Shown here piece after piece: positions 1 to 11,660 of a stretch of DNA of 64,000 bases; the first letter of the stretch is position 1, and each line of letters opens with the position of its first letter. Below the pieces are notes generated by a model. That model was not told the origin of the DNA. It searched no databases and worked only from the letters and a program-made list of their open reading frames with translations. Made by a program: the position numbers and the translations under genes. Origin of the DNA: Pyropia haitanensis (taxonomy: Eukaryota > Rhodophyta > Bangiophyceae > Bangiales > Bangiaceae); the NCBI GenBank assembly GCA_008729055.1, contig SDUX01000002.1, positions 3,933,874-3,997,873 of the forward strand, read 5' to 3'.

Positions 1-1468
1 GCCGCCAACGCGGATCGGACGTTGCGGCGCGCAGCGGCGAGGGCGGGGAAGCTCAAAAGACGGCACGCCGCTCCCCGGGGGGGGGGACGCTGCCGCCACC
101 CGCCGCCGACGACGCCATCCCCGCCGCCGCCGCCGCTCCCCCCGCCGCCGCCGCCGCCGCACCCCCTCCCCGGGTAGCGCACCCGTGTGACAGACGACGC
201 CGGTGGCGGGCCGCCACCCCCCACCGGGCCCCGCCGCAGCCGTGCAGGTGCACCGCCCCGTCCGTGACCACGCCCCGTGCCGTGGGGTCCACTCGGGACA
301 CGCCCACACGGGCGCGGCAGGTGGTCGCCAACGCCGCCGCGTACACCGCCGTCGGGTGGCCGTCTCGCGCTACGTCGGGCACGCCCAGGCCGAGCACGGG
401 CGGCTGCAGGCAGCCGCCGCGGCCGCTGTGGACCACGGCGAGGTGCGCCTCGAGCTCCCAAGCGGGCCCCCACCGCTCCGCCCCCTGCCGCGCAAAGCGC
501 GACGCCCAGGTCGGCCAGCTCGGTACGCCGCGCGGTCGCTGCGCGCCGTCCGTGCTCTCAAACGCGCAAGCACAAAGGCAGATGATGCCGGTCACCCACA
601 CGGACTGGACTCTATTAAGCTCACTGCTGCCGCCCGTCAGCGTCTCCTTCCCCCTTGCTGCCTTTCCACAATAGGAACATCAGCGCGTACCTGCTTGTCA
701 GCCTCACAGCGAATGGGCGAGGCAGTGAAACGGACAGGTGGCACTGCACGGCGGCACCTCAGAGGAATCCGCGAGGTCACACCCCTGCCCCATTGAAGGT
801 GTCGGCCAGCGGTGGCAGGCATCCGCCAAGCAACCGCCCCGGCGGGCGCCGGCGTTGCTCCTCGCCAAGTGCGCGCCGCGGCCGAAATGAGCATGGCGGC
901 GGCAACCGTCCGAACCATGTACCGCAGCAACTGAGGCGTCATCCGCAGCCACCACACGCCAGCACGCATGCGAGTAGCAACCTCCAAGCGGCCCCGACCA
1001 GCAACAGTCGCGGGGCGACATAGCGTCCGCTCAGTGGGGGGCAAGCGCCAGTCCGTCCCGAAACGTCAGAAACTTTCATGACCAGGCCGCTGAAAGCGGA
1101 GAGCCATGGGTTGGGACCATAGAATAAATCGTGCAAGGCACGTTCTTCCACATGAAAAACAACCCTCCCGTGTCGCCATCCCAACCTATTTTTTCCTACA
1201 GGCTTTTGGGTACCGACAGTCGCACGCGCCGGCCCTGCCAGACGACCCGCACACCAAACTCAACGCCCGGCCTCGCTCCCCCCCCCCCCCCCCGCCGCCG
1301 CCCCCCCCCCAGCCTCTTTTCTTTTGTTCTTCCTCTTTTCCCGTCCCCCTGCCGCCCCGGCTTGCCCGCCGCGGTCGCCCGCGGCACACGCGGTGGCGGC
1401 GGTAACGGCGGGGGCGGCGCGGGGGGGGGGGGCCGCGGCGCCTGCGGCGGTGCGCGCGGCGCGCGCGG
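1..1468. other. intergenic, no supported gene
   Basis: I see no recognisable gene here. Several open frames exist on both strands, but they are GC-rich, overlap each other and contain no known motif. The stretch at 1060-1200 is less GC-rich and lies upstream of the GOSR1 start, so it may hold its promoter. Short C and G runs occur at 1279-1310 and 1420-1431. Confidence 0.5.
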
Positions 1469-2969
1469 ATGGCCGCCCCCGCGTGGGATGGCCTCGGCAA
1501 GGACGCGCGGCGGCTAGAGGCGGACATTGACGCGCAGCTGGCCGCGTTTGGCCGCGCCACCGCCGCGCTCGCGTCGGCGCGGCCCGCGCCGCTCGGCGCG
1601 GCCGCCACGTTGGGGGTGTCGACGGCGACCGCGTCGGGGGACGGTGAGTTGTGCGCCCGCCCGCCCGCCCGCCCGCCCGCCCGCCCGCCCGCCCGCCCCG
1701 TCCACCCGCCCGCCCGCCCACCCGCCCGCGCGTGCGCGTGTCAACAGCACCCGCCCGCGCGACGCGCTGGTGCAGCTGTGCGCGGTGGGAGCCGTCGCGG
1801 CCGGCGCCGGGCGCGTTGCAAGTCCGGCGCTGTGGTGGCGGCGGGGTGCCATCGCCTGTTGTTGGGTGCCGCGTCGTCGGGCCCGTCGTTGGGCGTATCT
1901 GTCTGGGGTAGCTTGGCCACGGCTGTAACACTCACGCGAGATTGGCTGCGGGTCGTTGTCGCTTCTTGTCCATTGCGCTTGTCCCTTGTTGCTTTTGCGT
2001 TGGTGTTGCCTTGGTGGGTGTGCTCTGGCTGGTCCTGCGGGGGGTGCCGTTCTTGGCCGCCGCCGGCGCTGCCCGCGCTTGCGTATGGCAACCGGACCTT
2101 GTGTGTCTGGGAGTGTGCTTGTCTGCGTGCCGCTCTCTCCCTCTGTGGCGGCCGTCCTGCTCGCACCGCTTGGGTCGTGTCGTCATGCGGGCTGTACGTT
2201 TGGGCGGCTGCTGCTGGTGCGGGCGTGTCCCCTCTGCGTGTGGCTCCTTCCCTGTGCGACTGGATGACTGCTGGTGGTGGAATTGTGTGCGGGGCGTGTC
2301 CCCTCTGCGTGTGGCTTTGTCCCCCACCCTCTGCCCGCAGCGGGCCGGCGGCGAACCGCAGGCGCCCCCCTCAATGGTGCCGCCCCGGCCGACGGCTTTG
2401 CCGCCGCCGAGCACATCTGCACCGAGGTGGAGGGCCTGCTCGCCCGGTTAGCCGCGGCGGTCGACGCCATGTCCCGCGCCCAGTCCGCGACGGGCGCGGC
2501 GGCGGTGGGCGGCGGCGGCGGCGCCAGCCGCCACGCCGTCGCCCGCCACGCCGACATCCTCCGCGACTACACCTCGGAGTTCCGGCGCACCCAGCGGGCG
2601 CTCGTCGCGGCGCGGGAGGCGGCCGACGGCCTCGCCGGCGCGCGGGCGGAGCTGCTGGGTGGCGGCGGCGGCGGCGGCGGCGCGTCGGCGGTGGCGGGCG
2701 GCCTCTACGCCGAGCGGTCGTCGCTGTCGGCCGCGTCGGCGGGCGCGGACGCGGCGCTGAGCGCGGGCGCGGCGCTGCGGGAGGACCTCGAGCGGCAGCG
2801 GCAGACGTTTGCGAGCATGGTCGCGCGGATGGACGCGGTCGGCGAGCGGGTGCCGGGCATCAACCGGCTGATTGGGCAGATCCGGCGCAAGAAGAAGCGC
2901 GACGTGATGGTCATGGCGCTGGTGGTGGCGACGCTCGTCTTCCTCACGGGGTTGTGGAAGTTGGCTTGA
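1469..2969 (+). CDS. GOSR1: Golgi SNAP receptor complex member 1 (GOS28-type Qb-SNARE)
   Basis: This encodes a tail-anchored Golgi SNARE for ER-Golgi and intra-Golgi vesicle fusion. I read two exons, 1469-1643 and 2341-2969, joined in phase 1 (donor GTGAGT, acceptor CCCGCAG), giving about 267 residues; family members are about 250. An in-frame alternative acceptor follows 2361. Exon 2 shows the family signature HADILRDYTSEFRRTQ, then a SNARE heptad region ending in PGINRLIGQIRRKKKRD. A C-terminal membrane anchor (VMVMALVVATLVFLTGLW) ends two residues before the stop. The order of SNARE helix, basic KKKRD and short hydrophobic tail is diagnostic of GOS28. The start was chosen as the ATG opening a helical N-terminus (WDGLGKDARRLEADIDAQL) like that of the family. 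Confidence 0.88.
1644..2340 (+). repeat. GOSR1 intron with CCCGCC array and a 71-bp-spaced direct repeat
   Basis: The 697-nt intron holds a (CCCG)n-like array at about 1651-1735. It also has an exact 25-bp direct repeat at 2221-2245 and 2292-2316, whose core is GGGCGTGTCCCCTCTGCGTG. The repeat offset is 71 bp, and partial similarity just upstream of each copy suggests a tandem duplication. Confidence 0.8.
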
Positions 2970-4653
2970 CGTCCGGCCGCTGTCCCGCTGACCCGCTTCC
3001 CCCCACTCACCGCCACCCCCCCCTCCGCCTCCCCGTCTCTGCGACCCCTCATTGTAGATCTTTCTTTTTTTCTGTCGGGCATTTCCCTGCGCTCTCCATT
3101 GTCTACGCTGCTTGCTTCTGCCGCACCCCACGGCCTCGGGCGCACCCGACGGCCCTTGTCGCACCCAGCGGCCGCTGCCGGCAAGCCCATTGGGCCCACC
3201 CTACCCACCCGGCGGGCCCACCGGCGGCGCGCACACGACGCCCACGAGCGCCCGTGGCGTCCGCCGCCCGCCGCGCGAGCCCCGTCCGTGGCGGGCCGCC
3301 GCGCCGGCGCGGCGCGGCGCGCCCCGTGGCGCTCTGTTTCCCGCCGCCCGCGCGGTGCCCGCTACCGTGCGAGCACACCAGAGTCGAGCGCGGCGCGGCG
3401 GCCGACGCGGGCGCCGCCGCGGGCGCGCGGCGCGCCGACGCGCGCCCGCCGACACGGTCGGCTGCCCCTCGGCGGGGCGTGCCGGTGGAAAACGCCCGCC
3501 TGTTTGGTCCGCGCGAGCCGCCTGTGGGCAAGCTCCCCCAAAACTGGGCACCGCCCGTGGCGCCGCCCCGCTCAAACGCGCCCGCGCCACGCGGTTCCGC
3601 CCACACTTGCGCCCCCCCTCCCCAACGCCACCCTCCACCAGCACCCGCCATCCAAAGGGGAAGGCGGATACGCGCCACGACCGAGGTGCCCGCCGGCGGC
3701 CTCCGTCACCCAGCCGCCGACCACACGGCTACTGACACGGCAGACGCCGAGCGGGGGGCCGGGGCGGGCGGGAGGAGCCCCGCCCCCTTAAAACCCCCAC
3801 GCTGCCGGCAGGGGAGCGGACCGCACCGCACGCGGCACAACCGGCGGCGCCATATCCCCTCCCCCCCCCCCCTTCGGCCGCCCAGCGGTCACGGCCGCCC
3901 GACGGAAGAGCGCGCACCGCGGGCGGGCGGGCCACGCTCACTGGCTCGCCACCCACCGCCCGCCCCCTCCCCTCGCCGCGGCACAGGGCACACCAAAAAA
4001 ACAGGGCGAGGGGGGCGGCGGCGAGACCGGTGGGCGCCCGCGACGGCGTGACGACGGCGGCCCGCCGCGGAGAGCGTAGGCGGTCGTGCCGCCACTGGGG
4101 CGGGACGGCCGCGTGCTCCCATGGAGCGTGCCCCCCCTCGAGGGGGCTCCGCCTCCAAGCAAGCGCGGCGGGGGGGAGGGGGGAGGGGGAGTGAGGCGGA
4201 ACCCCCACCGCCGGCGCTGGAAGGCGCCCACCACGGGCGCACCCCGCCGGCAGCGCCACGGGCACGGCCGGTCGCACGCCGGCACGCGGCGGCGCGGCGG
4301 GCGCCGGCGGTCCGCGTGCGGGGCGGCGAGCGCCGCATCCTCGACCCGCATCCCCTTCCCTCCCACCCCACCAGAGGTCCGCCACCAGCTCCGTCGCGCC
4401 AAGGGGAGCCACCCAGCCGCGCCGCCCCCTTCTCCCCCCCGCTTGCCCCGTGGCCGCCACCGCCCACACCCCCCTCCCACACGGCCGCGTGCCGACGCAG
4501 GCCCACCCGCGGCTGCGCCACCTGGCACCACCCGCAGCTGCCCCCCTCCTCCGGGCAAACCGTGCGTATCCGCACCCGCCGTTCCCCCCCCCCCCTCCCC
4601 TCCCCCCCCCTCCCCGCCGCCCGCCCCTCCGTTCGCATCCCGCCCCGTCCCGC
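2970..4653. other. convergent intergenic region, no supported gene
   Basis: This lies between the stop of GOSR1 on the plus strand and the stop of the KOW-like gene on the minus strand. A T-rich tract at 3056-3073 is a plausible GOSR1 3' UTR. The rest is GC-rich with short C and G runs (for example 3859-3870 and 4586-4610). Long overlapping open frames show no domain. Confidence 0.5.
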
Positions 4654-5807
4654 TCATAAAAAATCCTCCTCTGCGTACGGCAGCACCCAGCCCAGGCCGA
4701 GCAGCGGCACCATCCGGGTGTCCTGCTCGCCCTCGAGGCGCACCTGCGCCAGCTCCCCGTGGCGAAGCCGCAGCAGGATGCCGCCCGTGCCGGCCAGCGG
4801 GCCCGCCACCATCCGCACCCGGTCACCGGGCGTGTCCGGCACCCGCACGCGCACCGCGTGGTAGGGGAGGGTGACGACGCCGCGGGGGTGGGCGGGGGGG
4901 GGGGGGGGGGGGGGCGGGGGGGGGGGGGGGCGGCCAGGGGTCACCCCTGCCACCGCCGCTGCCGTTGCCGCCGCCGCCGGCGACGCGCCTGCGGTGGCGC
5001 CCCTGGCGGGCGGGACGGCAGCGGCTGGGGTGCCGCTTGGGGTGGCCACGGCCGCGGCGGCGGGGCGAGCGGCAGCGGCGGAGGCGGCGGCGGCAGCGGG
5101 TGCCGAGGCGGCGGCACCCCCCCCCCCCCCCACCTCGACGGGCCCGATACCGAGCGCCGGCAGCCCCGCGGGCGGCACCCGCCACTTGAGCAGCCGTATC
5201 CGGTACGCCTCCCCCCCCCCCGTCACGGCAAGGACCACCCCCTCCAGCCCCGGCGGCGGCAGGTCGACGCCCGGCGGCAGCACCACGACGCGGAGGCCGA
5301 CGAGGGCGTCCCACGGGTGCACCGCCGCCACCGTCGTGGCGACCGCATCCGCCGCCGCGGCGGTCGGCGCGACCGCCGCGGCGGCGGCGGCCGCCGCCGC
5401 CGCCGCGTCCGCCGCCGCCGCACGGTCGCCCGCGTCGAGCTCCGCCGCCACCGCCGACGCGGCGGCGGCCGACACGAGCGCCGCGAGCGCCGCCTCCGCC
5501 TCTGCGCCGCCGCGGCCGCCGCCGCCACGCACCGCCGCGGCGGCTTGCGCCAGCGCCGCCGTCGCGGCGGCAACGGCGGCCGACGTGCGGCGGCCGCCGC
5601 CGCCGCCACCGACGGCCCCGCCGCTACCACCACCGCCACTACCACCACCCACACCCGCGGCAGCGCCGGTGGTGGCAGCCGCGGGCTGCCGGCCCGCGAC
5701 CCGCCGTCCCCCCCCTCCCCCTCGGCGTGCCACCCGGCGGCTGACCCGCGCGCCGACCGCCCCCCCTCCCGCCGCACCGGCCGCGCCACCACCACCACCA
5801 CCACCAC

Positions 5808-5864
<57 letters not shown>

Positions 5865-6392
5865 CGGCCGGCCCCCCCTCCGTGCCGCCGCCGACGCCCT
5901 CCCCCCCCGACTCGGGCGTCCGTGGCGTCTGCCCTGGCGCACGCCGCCCGGTGGGCGGCGTCACCAGCCCCGTGGCCGGCGGTGGCGTGGCCGGCGCGAC
6001 CGCCGAGCCGCCACCGCCGGCCGGCGGGGGGGGTGTTGCCGGCGGCGCGCCATCGTCGCGTCGGGGGGGGGGGGGGGGGGGGGGGTCACCGCGCCCGCCG
6101 CGTCGACCGCGGCGGCGGTGGCCGCGGCGGCGGCGGCCGCGGCGGCGGCGGCCGCGGCGGTGGCGGTGGCGGCGGCGGTGGCGGTGGCGGCGGCGGCGGC
6201 ACCCGCCACCAGCTCTGGTGGCGTCGCCGCCCGCGCGCCGCGGGGCGCACGGTGGTACGCCGCCGCCGCGGCGGCCGCGGCGGGGTCCTCCTCATCATCA
6301 GAGGGGGCGCCAGAGGGGGGGGGGGGAAGCGCCGCCGCCGTGCCGACGCGGGCGCGGGGGGAGCCGCCGCCGCCGCCGCTGCTGGACGACAT
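4654..6392 (-). CDS. KOW-like domain protein with low-complexity N-terminus (frame break at a G/C run)
   Basis: The C-terminal 65 residues resemble a KOW/SH3-like fold: GDRVRMVAGPLAGTGGILLR followed by a strand-rich tail. A second, Tudor-like segment (GLRVVVLPPGVDLPPPGLEG...) lies about 200 residues earlier. KOW folds bind RNA or ribosomal and transcription factors; the partner here is unknown. The last 436 codons (4654-5964) are one open frame with no convincing ATG. Reading upstream, this frame stays coding-like (RRDDGAPPATPPPPAG) up to a 23-base run at 6063-6085. Beyond the run a different frame carries a plausible start at 6392 (MSSSSGGGGGSPRARV) and an acidic PSDDEED patch. I infer one gene whose run length is miscounted or variable. 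Poly-Ala, poly-Gly and poly-Pro tracts separate the domains. Confidence 0.5.
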
Positions 6393-7336
6393 GGAGAGGG
6401 GAGGGGGGGGGTGCGGAGGCAATGGTGGTGCTCGTCGCGAGCGTGCGGGGGGGGGGGGGGGGGGGGAAAGGGTGGGGGAGTTGGGTAGGCGCCGCTGTCG
6501 GGGGGGGGGGGGGGGGGGGGGTCCGAGGCTCGGCGGCGGTGGCCGCCCGCGGCGCGCGCGTGGCGGCGGCGGCCGGTGGGCGGGCGCCGCCGCAGCTGCG
6601 GCGGCCGCCGCGGCGGGGCGGCCGATCCCCGCGGCGGCGGCGGGAGGCGGCGGCGGGCTCACCCGGCGGGTGCAGCGGCGCGGCGCGGCGGCCGACCAGC
6701 CGCCGCCGCCCATTGGCCGCCGCGGCACCGCCGCCCATCGTCTGGCGTCGGACAGGAGACCGCCGCGGCGGGGGGGGGGGGGGCGGGGGGGGGGGGAGGA
6801 GCGCCACCCGCGTGCCGACGGTGTCGCCACCCCTTCAAAGTGGGGGGGGGCTCCAGGGGGTGTGGGTGGGGGGGGGGGGGGGGTGGGGGGGGGGGGGTGG
6901 GGGTGGAGGTGTCGGTCGGTGTAGGTGACGTTGAGGCACCCCACGCGGCCACCACAGTCGCGGCGTCGCCGCGTGGTTCCGTCCCCAACGCGGCGCGCCG
7001 GCTGGGACCGCGGCGGCCGCCACCCGGCGGCGCGGCGGCCGCCGCGGCCGCCCCTCGCGGCGACACCGCCGCGGCGGCGGGCCACCGCCGCGCGCCCCCC
7101 TCCGCGCGGCGGCCGCCCATCGTGGGGTCACGACCACCACCGGCTGGGGCGGTCGTCGTTGCCCACGGCGGCGAGGGGCGGCGGCCGAGGTGGGCGCGGT
7201 CGGAGCGCGCGGCAAGGGGGGGGGGGGGGGTGGGGGGGGGGGGGGTTGCCGCCGCGGCCGCCCGCCGCGGCCCGACCGCGGGCGGCCGCCGCCAGCCCGT
7301 CGCCGCCGGCCTTCCCACCCCCCCCCCCCCCCCCCC
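4894..7336. repeat. cluster of long mononucleotide G/C tracts
   Basis: Plus-strand G runs include 4894-4914 (21), 4916-4930 (15), 6063-6085 (23), 6447-6466 (20) and 6500-6521 (22). More lie near 6770-6795, 6850-6900 and 7217-7245, with a C run near 7317-7336. They occur both in the KOW-like coding region and in the flank between it and the transporter gene. Confidence 0.9.
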
Positions 7337-8048
7337 CTCCCCCCTTGGCCACCCTGCCAGTCTGATGGCTGGCGCGTCCCCTCCCGGGCGAGGCACGGGT
7401 GCCGCCTGGGCGTTTGTTCCCCCGGCGGTACCCCCTGGGCGTGGTCCGCCCCCCCTCCCTCCTGCCGGCGGTGGCCCCGCCGCCCGTGGGGCGTCACCGC
7501 CCGCCGCCCGCCCTCCTCCCGCCACACGATGGCCACCTTGGTCCGCCGCGTGACACCCGCGAGGCGGACGCAACAAAGGGGGAGGGGGGGGTGCAGAGGG
7601 GGTGGGGGGGGGGGGGGGGGTTTGCCGCACCCCACCCTGCGGGTCGGCATCCCGCGTCCCCCCGTCCACCCCAACGCCCAGACGCGCGACGCGGAATGCC
7701 GTTGGCGCTGGCGCGCACGCGCGCCGCCGCCGCGCGCCTCCCCATCTCGTGCTCTCACCGCAGAGGGGCCAGTGGATACCGTGCCGCCCGGCCGGCCGAG
7801 AAGCGGCGTGCGCCGTGACGCCCTGTGGCGGGGCGGCGGTGCCGACAAAGGGAGCGACGGCCGTCGCGTGGGGATCGCCGCTGGGGGTGGGGCTGCGCGC
7901 CGTCGCGTCGCCCCCCCGCACCGGCATCGGTGGGTGGCCTCTGCGGGGCGGCCACCAGTGTCCGTCTGTGTCTCCCCTGTCGCTCCCCCACCGCAGGCGC
8001 CGCCGAGCGTGGAGCAAAACCGGGCCGTCTGTTTTTTTTCCGTCACCC
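6393..8048. other. intergenic between two minus-strand genes
   Basis: This holds the 3' flank of the nucleotide-sugar transporter and the upstream region of the KOW-like gene. Apart from the G/C tracts I see only overlapping GC-rich frames without domain content. I support no gene or RNA here. Confidence 0.5.
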
Positions 8049-8369
8049 CTATGGCTCCCCCCCTCGTGGCAGCCCGCCGGCCGCCAGCGACAGCAGCGGT
8101 ACGCGCGTCTCGGCGCGGGCGTCCGCGTCGACCGCCGGCGCGGCGGCCTCCCCTCTGGCCGCCGCCCGCCCGTCGGGGCTGGCGGTCGCGCCCGCCAGCG
8201 GCGACCGCACCGACGGCAGCAGCGGGGCGGGCTCCCCACCGCCGCCGCCCGTGCCGACGCGGCCACCCAGGTCCACCGATGTGGACGAGCAGGCCGGCGC
8301 GCCGGGGTGGTCCTCCGCCTCGCTGCCGCTGCGGTCGTCGGGATAGCTGGGCTTGCCGTCAGAGGTGCC

Positions 8370-8402
<33 letters not shown>

Positions 8403-9452
8403 ACCGGCGCCACCCGCCGCGTGGCGGGCGTTCGCGCCGCTCTCCACAAACTTGTAGTACGCAAAGAGGAGCGACCCAAACAGGGCCACCGCCAGGCCCG
8501 TCAGGTTGGTAAAGCTGACCTGGTAGCCCCAAGCAAAGATCCCCAGCAGCGTCTGCAGCACGTTCTTCATCTGTCCCGTGATGGCCGTCGTCAAGGGCGT
8601 CGTCATCTGGGTGCACAGGTTGGTAAAAAAGTTGACGAGGAAGGCCGACGCCGCCGACAGCGACAGCGCAAACGCAAACGCGCTGGTGCGGAGCTCGGGG
8701 CGGGTGGCCACCGCCTCCAGTGACGCGGACAGCTCGCCCGTGACAGCGGCAGCGAGCGCCACCACCGGCAGCGCGAGGAGGCTCATGTAGTAAAAGAGCG
8801 ACAGGGCGTCGAGGCGCACCACCTGGCTGGCCTTCTTGATGGACACCAGGTTGGCGGCGGTCACAAAGTTGTTGAGGAAAACCAGGGTGTAGCCGAGCGG
8901 GTCGTACGTGAGGTCGCCGACGCCCGCCAGGAAGGAGCCCGCCACCATGATCACCACCGTCAGCATAATCTTGCGGCTGACGGTCTTGCCCAGCACCAGC
9001 CACTCGAGCGCCATCACGTTGAGCACCGACAGGCGGCGAAACGCAGAGAACATCGGGATATTCACCAGCCGCAGCGCGAGCAACCCCACACACACGTTGG
9101 AGATGAAGCACGCGGTGGGGAGGAGCAGCAGCAGCAGCTCCCGCGGGCTCCTGTGCGGGATGCTGATCGCGCCCGTTATCCGCAGCAGCGACAGCGCCGT
9201 CACCGACACGAGCAGCTGGCTCAGCAGCAGCGCCAGCGTGTACGAGAAGCGGAACGCCGACAGGCACGCCTTGTTCACAAACACCCCCGACAGGGAGGAC
9301 GTGCCGTACGCAAACACCACCGCAAGGATCCGGCCGTTGGTGGGGAACGCCAGCGACCCGCCGCCGCCGCCGCGGCGGGACGGGAAGCCCAGCGCCGCGC
9401 TGCCGGCGCGCCACCGGGACGGCGCGCCCCGCCGCAGCAGCCCGCCGGGCAT
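8049..9452 (-). CDS. nucleotide-sugar transporter, SLC35D-type (DMT superfamily)
   Basis: This encodes a multi-pass Golgi or ER antiporter expected to import UDP- or GDP-sugars in exchange for the nucleoside monophosphate. From the ATG at 9452 it gives 467 residues. About ten hydrophobic helices run from AVVFAYGTSSLSGVFVNKAC to LAVALFGSLLFAYYKFVE. The late motif CTQMTTPLTTAITGQMKNVL matches the SLC35D/GONST signature (CTQ...LTT.I.G..KN). A cytosolic tail of about 120 residues is Gly- and Ser-rich. An alternative in-frame ATG at 9881 would add 143 residues, mostly poly-Gly from an in-frame triplet repeat; I prefer the shorter form. The substrate cannot be read from sequence. Confidence 0.83.
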
Positions 9453-9499
9453 GACCGCCAACGACGGCGGCGGCCGCTCCGTCGAGGTGCTGAACTGCA

Positions 9500-9514
9500 G
9501 GCCGGTGTACGCGG

Positions 9515-9551
<37 letters not shown>

Positions 9552-9775
9552 AGCGGGGGCGGTGGCATGGCCGCCCTCACCCCCAACCGTATCCCCGCCG
9601 ACGAGACCAACGAGTGGCAACGACGGCGAGCTACCACCGAGACCACCACCAGCAGCACCACCACCACCGCCACCACCACCGCCACCACCGCCGCCGCCAC
9701 CGCCGCCACCGCCGCCACCGCCGCCACCGCCGCCGCCACCGCCACCGCCACCACCGCCGCCGACGGCAAGACCCA
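9500..9775. repeat. CCN triplet microsatellite (CCG/CCA)
   Basis: This is a dense interrupted array of CCG and CCA triplets. On the minus strand it reads as poly-Gly in the same frame as the transporter downstream, so a longer N-terminus cannot be excluded. Length changes by whole triplets would preserve that frame. Confidence 0.85.
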
Positions 9776-9881
9776 ACAACGGATCACCCGGCCCCCCATC
9801 GGCGGGCCCGACGCCACCGGGCCCACCGTGCGCATCCACCCGGCCGTCGACGGCACCCCCCCCCACGGCCGTGGGCGACAT

Positions 9882-11660
9882 GCGGGCGGCACCAGCCGGC
9901 TCACCTGACCGGGAGGGGGCGACCGCCGCCGCACCCGCGGGGGTCCTCCGTCCGCCGCGAGCACCGCCGGGCTCACCTAGCAAGCCGAGGGGTCGAGCAC
10001 ATGAGGCGCCCCTGCGCCGCCGACGACCCCGGTCGCCGGTACAAACGAGAGAGAATTGGGGGGAGGGGGGGGAAGGGGAGAGGGGACGAGGTGGGGAGGG
10101 GGGGAGTGGGGAGGGGGCGAGGGGGCCAAGACGCGTCGCCGTCGTGGCCACGCCGGCCGGCCGTCTGACAGCAGACCGGCTGCGCCAAAGGCCGCGGCCG
10201 CGGGGGCCACAACCGCCCCGCCGCCGCCGCCGCCCCGCGCGATACGACCCCGCCCGCCCGGCGCGGCCGCAGCACTCGCGCGCCCCCGCCGTCAACGGCG
10301 GCCAGTGTCGTCACGGACGGCGTGGCGACCACGCCCACCGCCCCGCCGCGCGGCGCGCACGCACCCAACGCCCGCCACGGGGCTGTGGGGTCGGGGACGG
10401 GCAGCGGCGGCGGCAGCGGCGGCGGCAGCGAGAGCACCCCCCCCTGCCCAGCCGTCCACCCCCCACCGTGGCGACGGCAGCGGCGGTGGCCGTGCGCGCG
10501 CCCCCCCCCCTCCCCAATGTGCTGGCTGTACCGCCAGCTGCCGCGGCGACGCTACCACCCCCAGCGCCGGCCGTCCACGAGGCGGTCGGGCGGGAACGCC
10601 ACCCGACGGGGCCGCCCGCCCCCCCTCCACGGGACCGTCGCCGCCACCCCCCCCCCCACCCCCCGCTGCCCGCTCCCACACGCCCCGCGCGGGCGCGCAC
10701 GCTGCGCGCGTGCGCGAGCGGGGTGCCACCAACCGTCAGCCACAGAGGCAGGGGGGGGGAGGGAAAGCACGAGGCGGGGGGTTGGCAGGGGGGGGCGGGG
10801 GACAAAGGGTCGGAGGAGGATGGGAGAAAGGGGGGGGGGAGACGGACAAATCTACAGCCGCAGTGACTGCCGGTGCCGACCGGCCGGCTCGCCGCCGCTG
10901 GAGGTCTCCTGCCCCCAGTGGAGGGGGGGGCGGCGGCGGTGGTGGCGGTGGTGGCGGCAGCGGCGGCGGCGGCAGCGGTGGCGGCCTCGCGGCTGTGGCG
11001 CGTGTGGGGCGGCGGACGGGCAGGCACGCCCGGGCGGACCGCTGCTGCACAGCGGCGGGCCGCCACGCTATACAATTCCGCGCGGGGTCGGCCTTCTCGT
11101 GGGGTGGTGGTGAAGAGGGGGTTGGCGCCAAGCGAATGTGGCCGCGACGGACGGACGGGGACGGAGTGTCGGCTGGCTGCCCTCCCCGACCCTCATCAGA
11201 CGGCCTTTGCTGACATCTGCAAATGTAATTACAACACTCAAAGACCAAGATGTGTCATAGCAATAATTCAGTCTTTCTTGACTAGTACCATAAGTTGCGA
11301 ATCGTGCGCACGAACAATACATGCGGCGCAGACACGTGTGTACAAGTTGACCAAGAGAAAGTGTATTGGACCAGTCAAGTGCGTTTGATCACATGTGATC
11401 CGACCCCTGATCACCGAACAGTTTTTCTCGTTTGACCAAAAGACATTTTTGAAACAATTCAAGTTGATCCGAATCGCGTTCGGTTTCGTAAACCAAAATA
11501 CGGCGTATTCGCCGAACGCCCGCGCGGTTCGGCCGAACGATGGACGCCACAGCGCCGCCGCCCCCGCGACCGCCTCGTCTGCTCCGCCCACGCCCCGACC
11601 TGTTCCCGCTGTTTACTCCCCTGTGCGCCGGCTGCACCGGTGGGCTGGCTGTGCTTCACC
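9882..11660. other. divergent intergenic region with an AT-rich island at 11200-11540
   Basis: This lies between the transporter (-) and the chalcone-isomerase-like gene (+). From 9900 to 11200 it is GC-rich with short G runs and a GGC/GGT repeat (10930-10985). From about 11200 to 11540 the base composition drops sharply in GC, which fits a promoter for the gene starting at 11661. That island contains the perfect 14-bp palindrome GATCACATGTGATC at 11387-11400 and the near-palindrome GGTTTCGTAAACC. I support no gene. Confidence 0.55.

Noticed and set aside
53..601. A 182-codon minus-strand frame with a hydrophobic start
   Set aside because: No recognisable motif, poly-Ala/Gly tail, and overlapping plus-strand frames of equal quality. 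I could not tell it from chance in this GC content.
6659..8479. A 606-codon minus-strand open frame overlapping the transporter's 3' end
   Set aside because: Very Pro/Arg-rich, no domain, and it overlaps the well-supported transporter in another frame.
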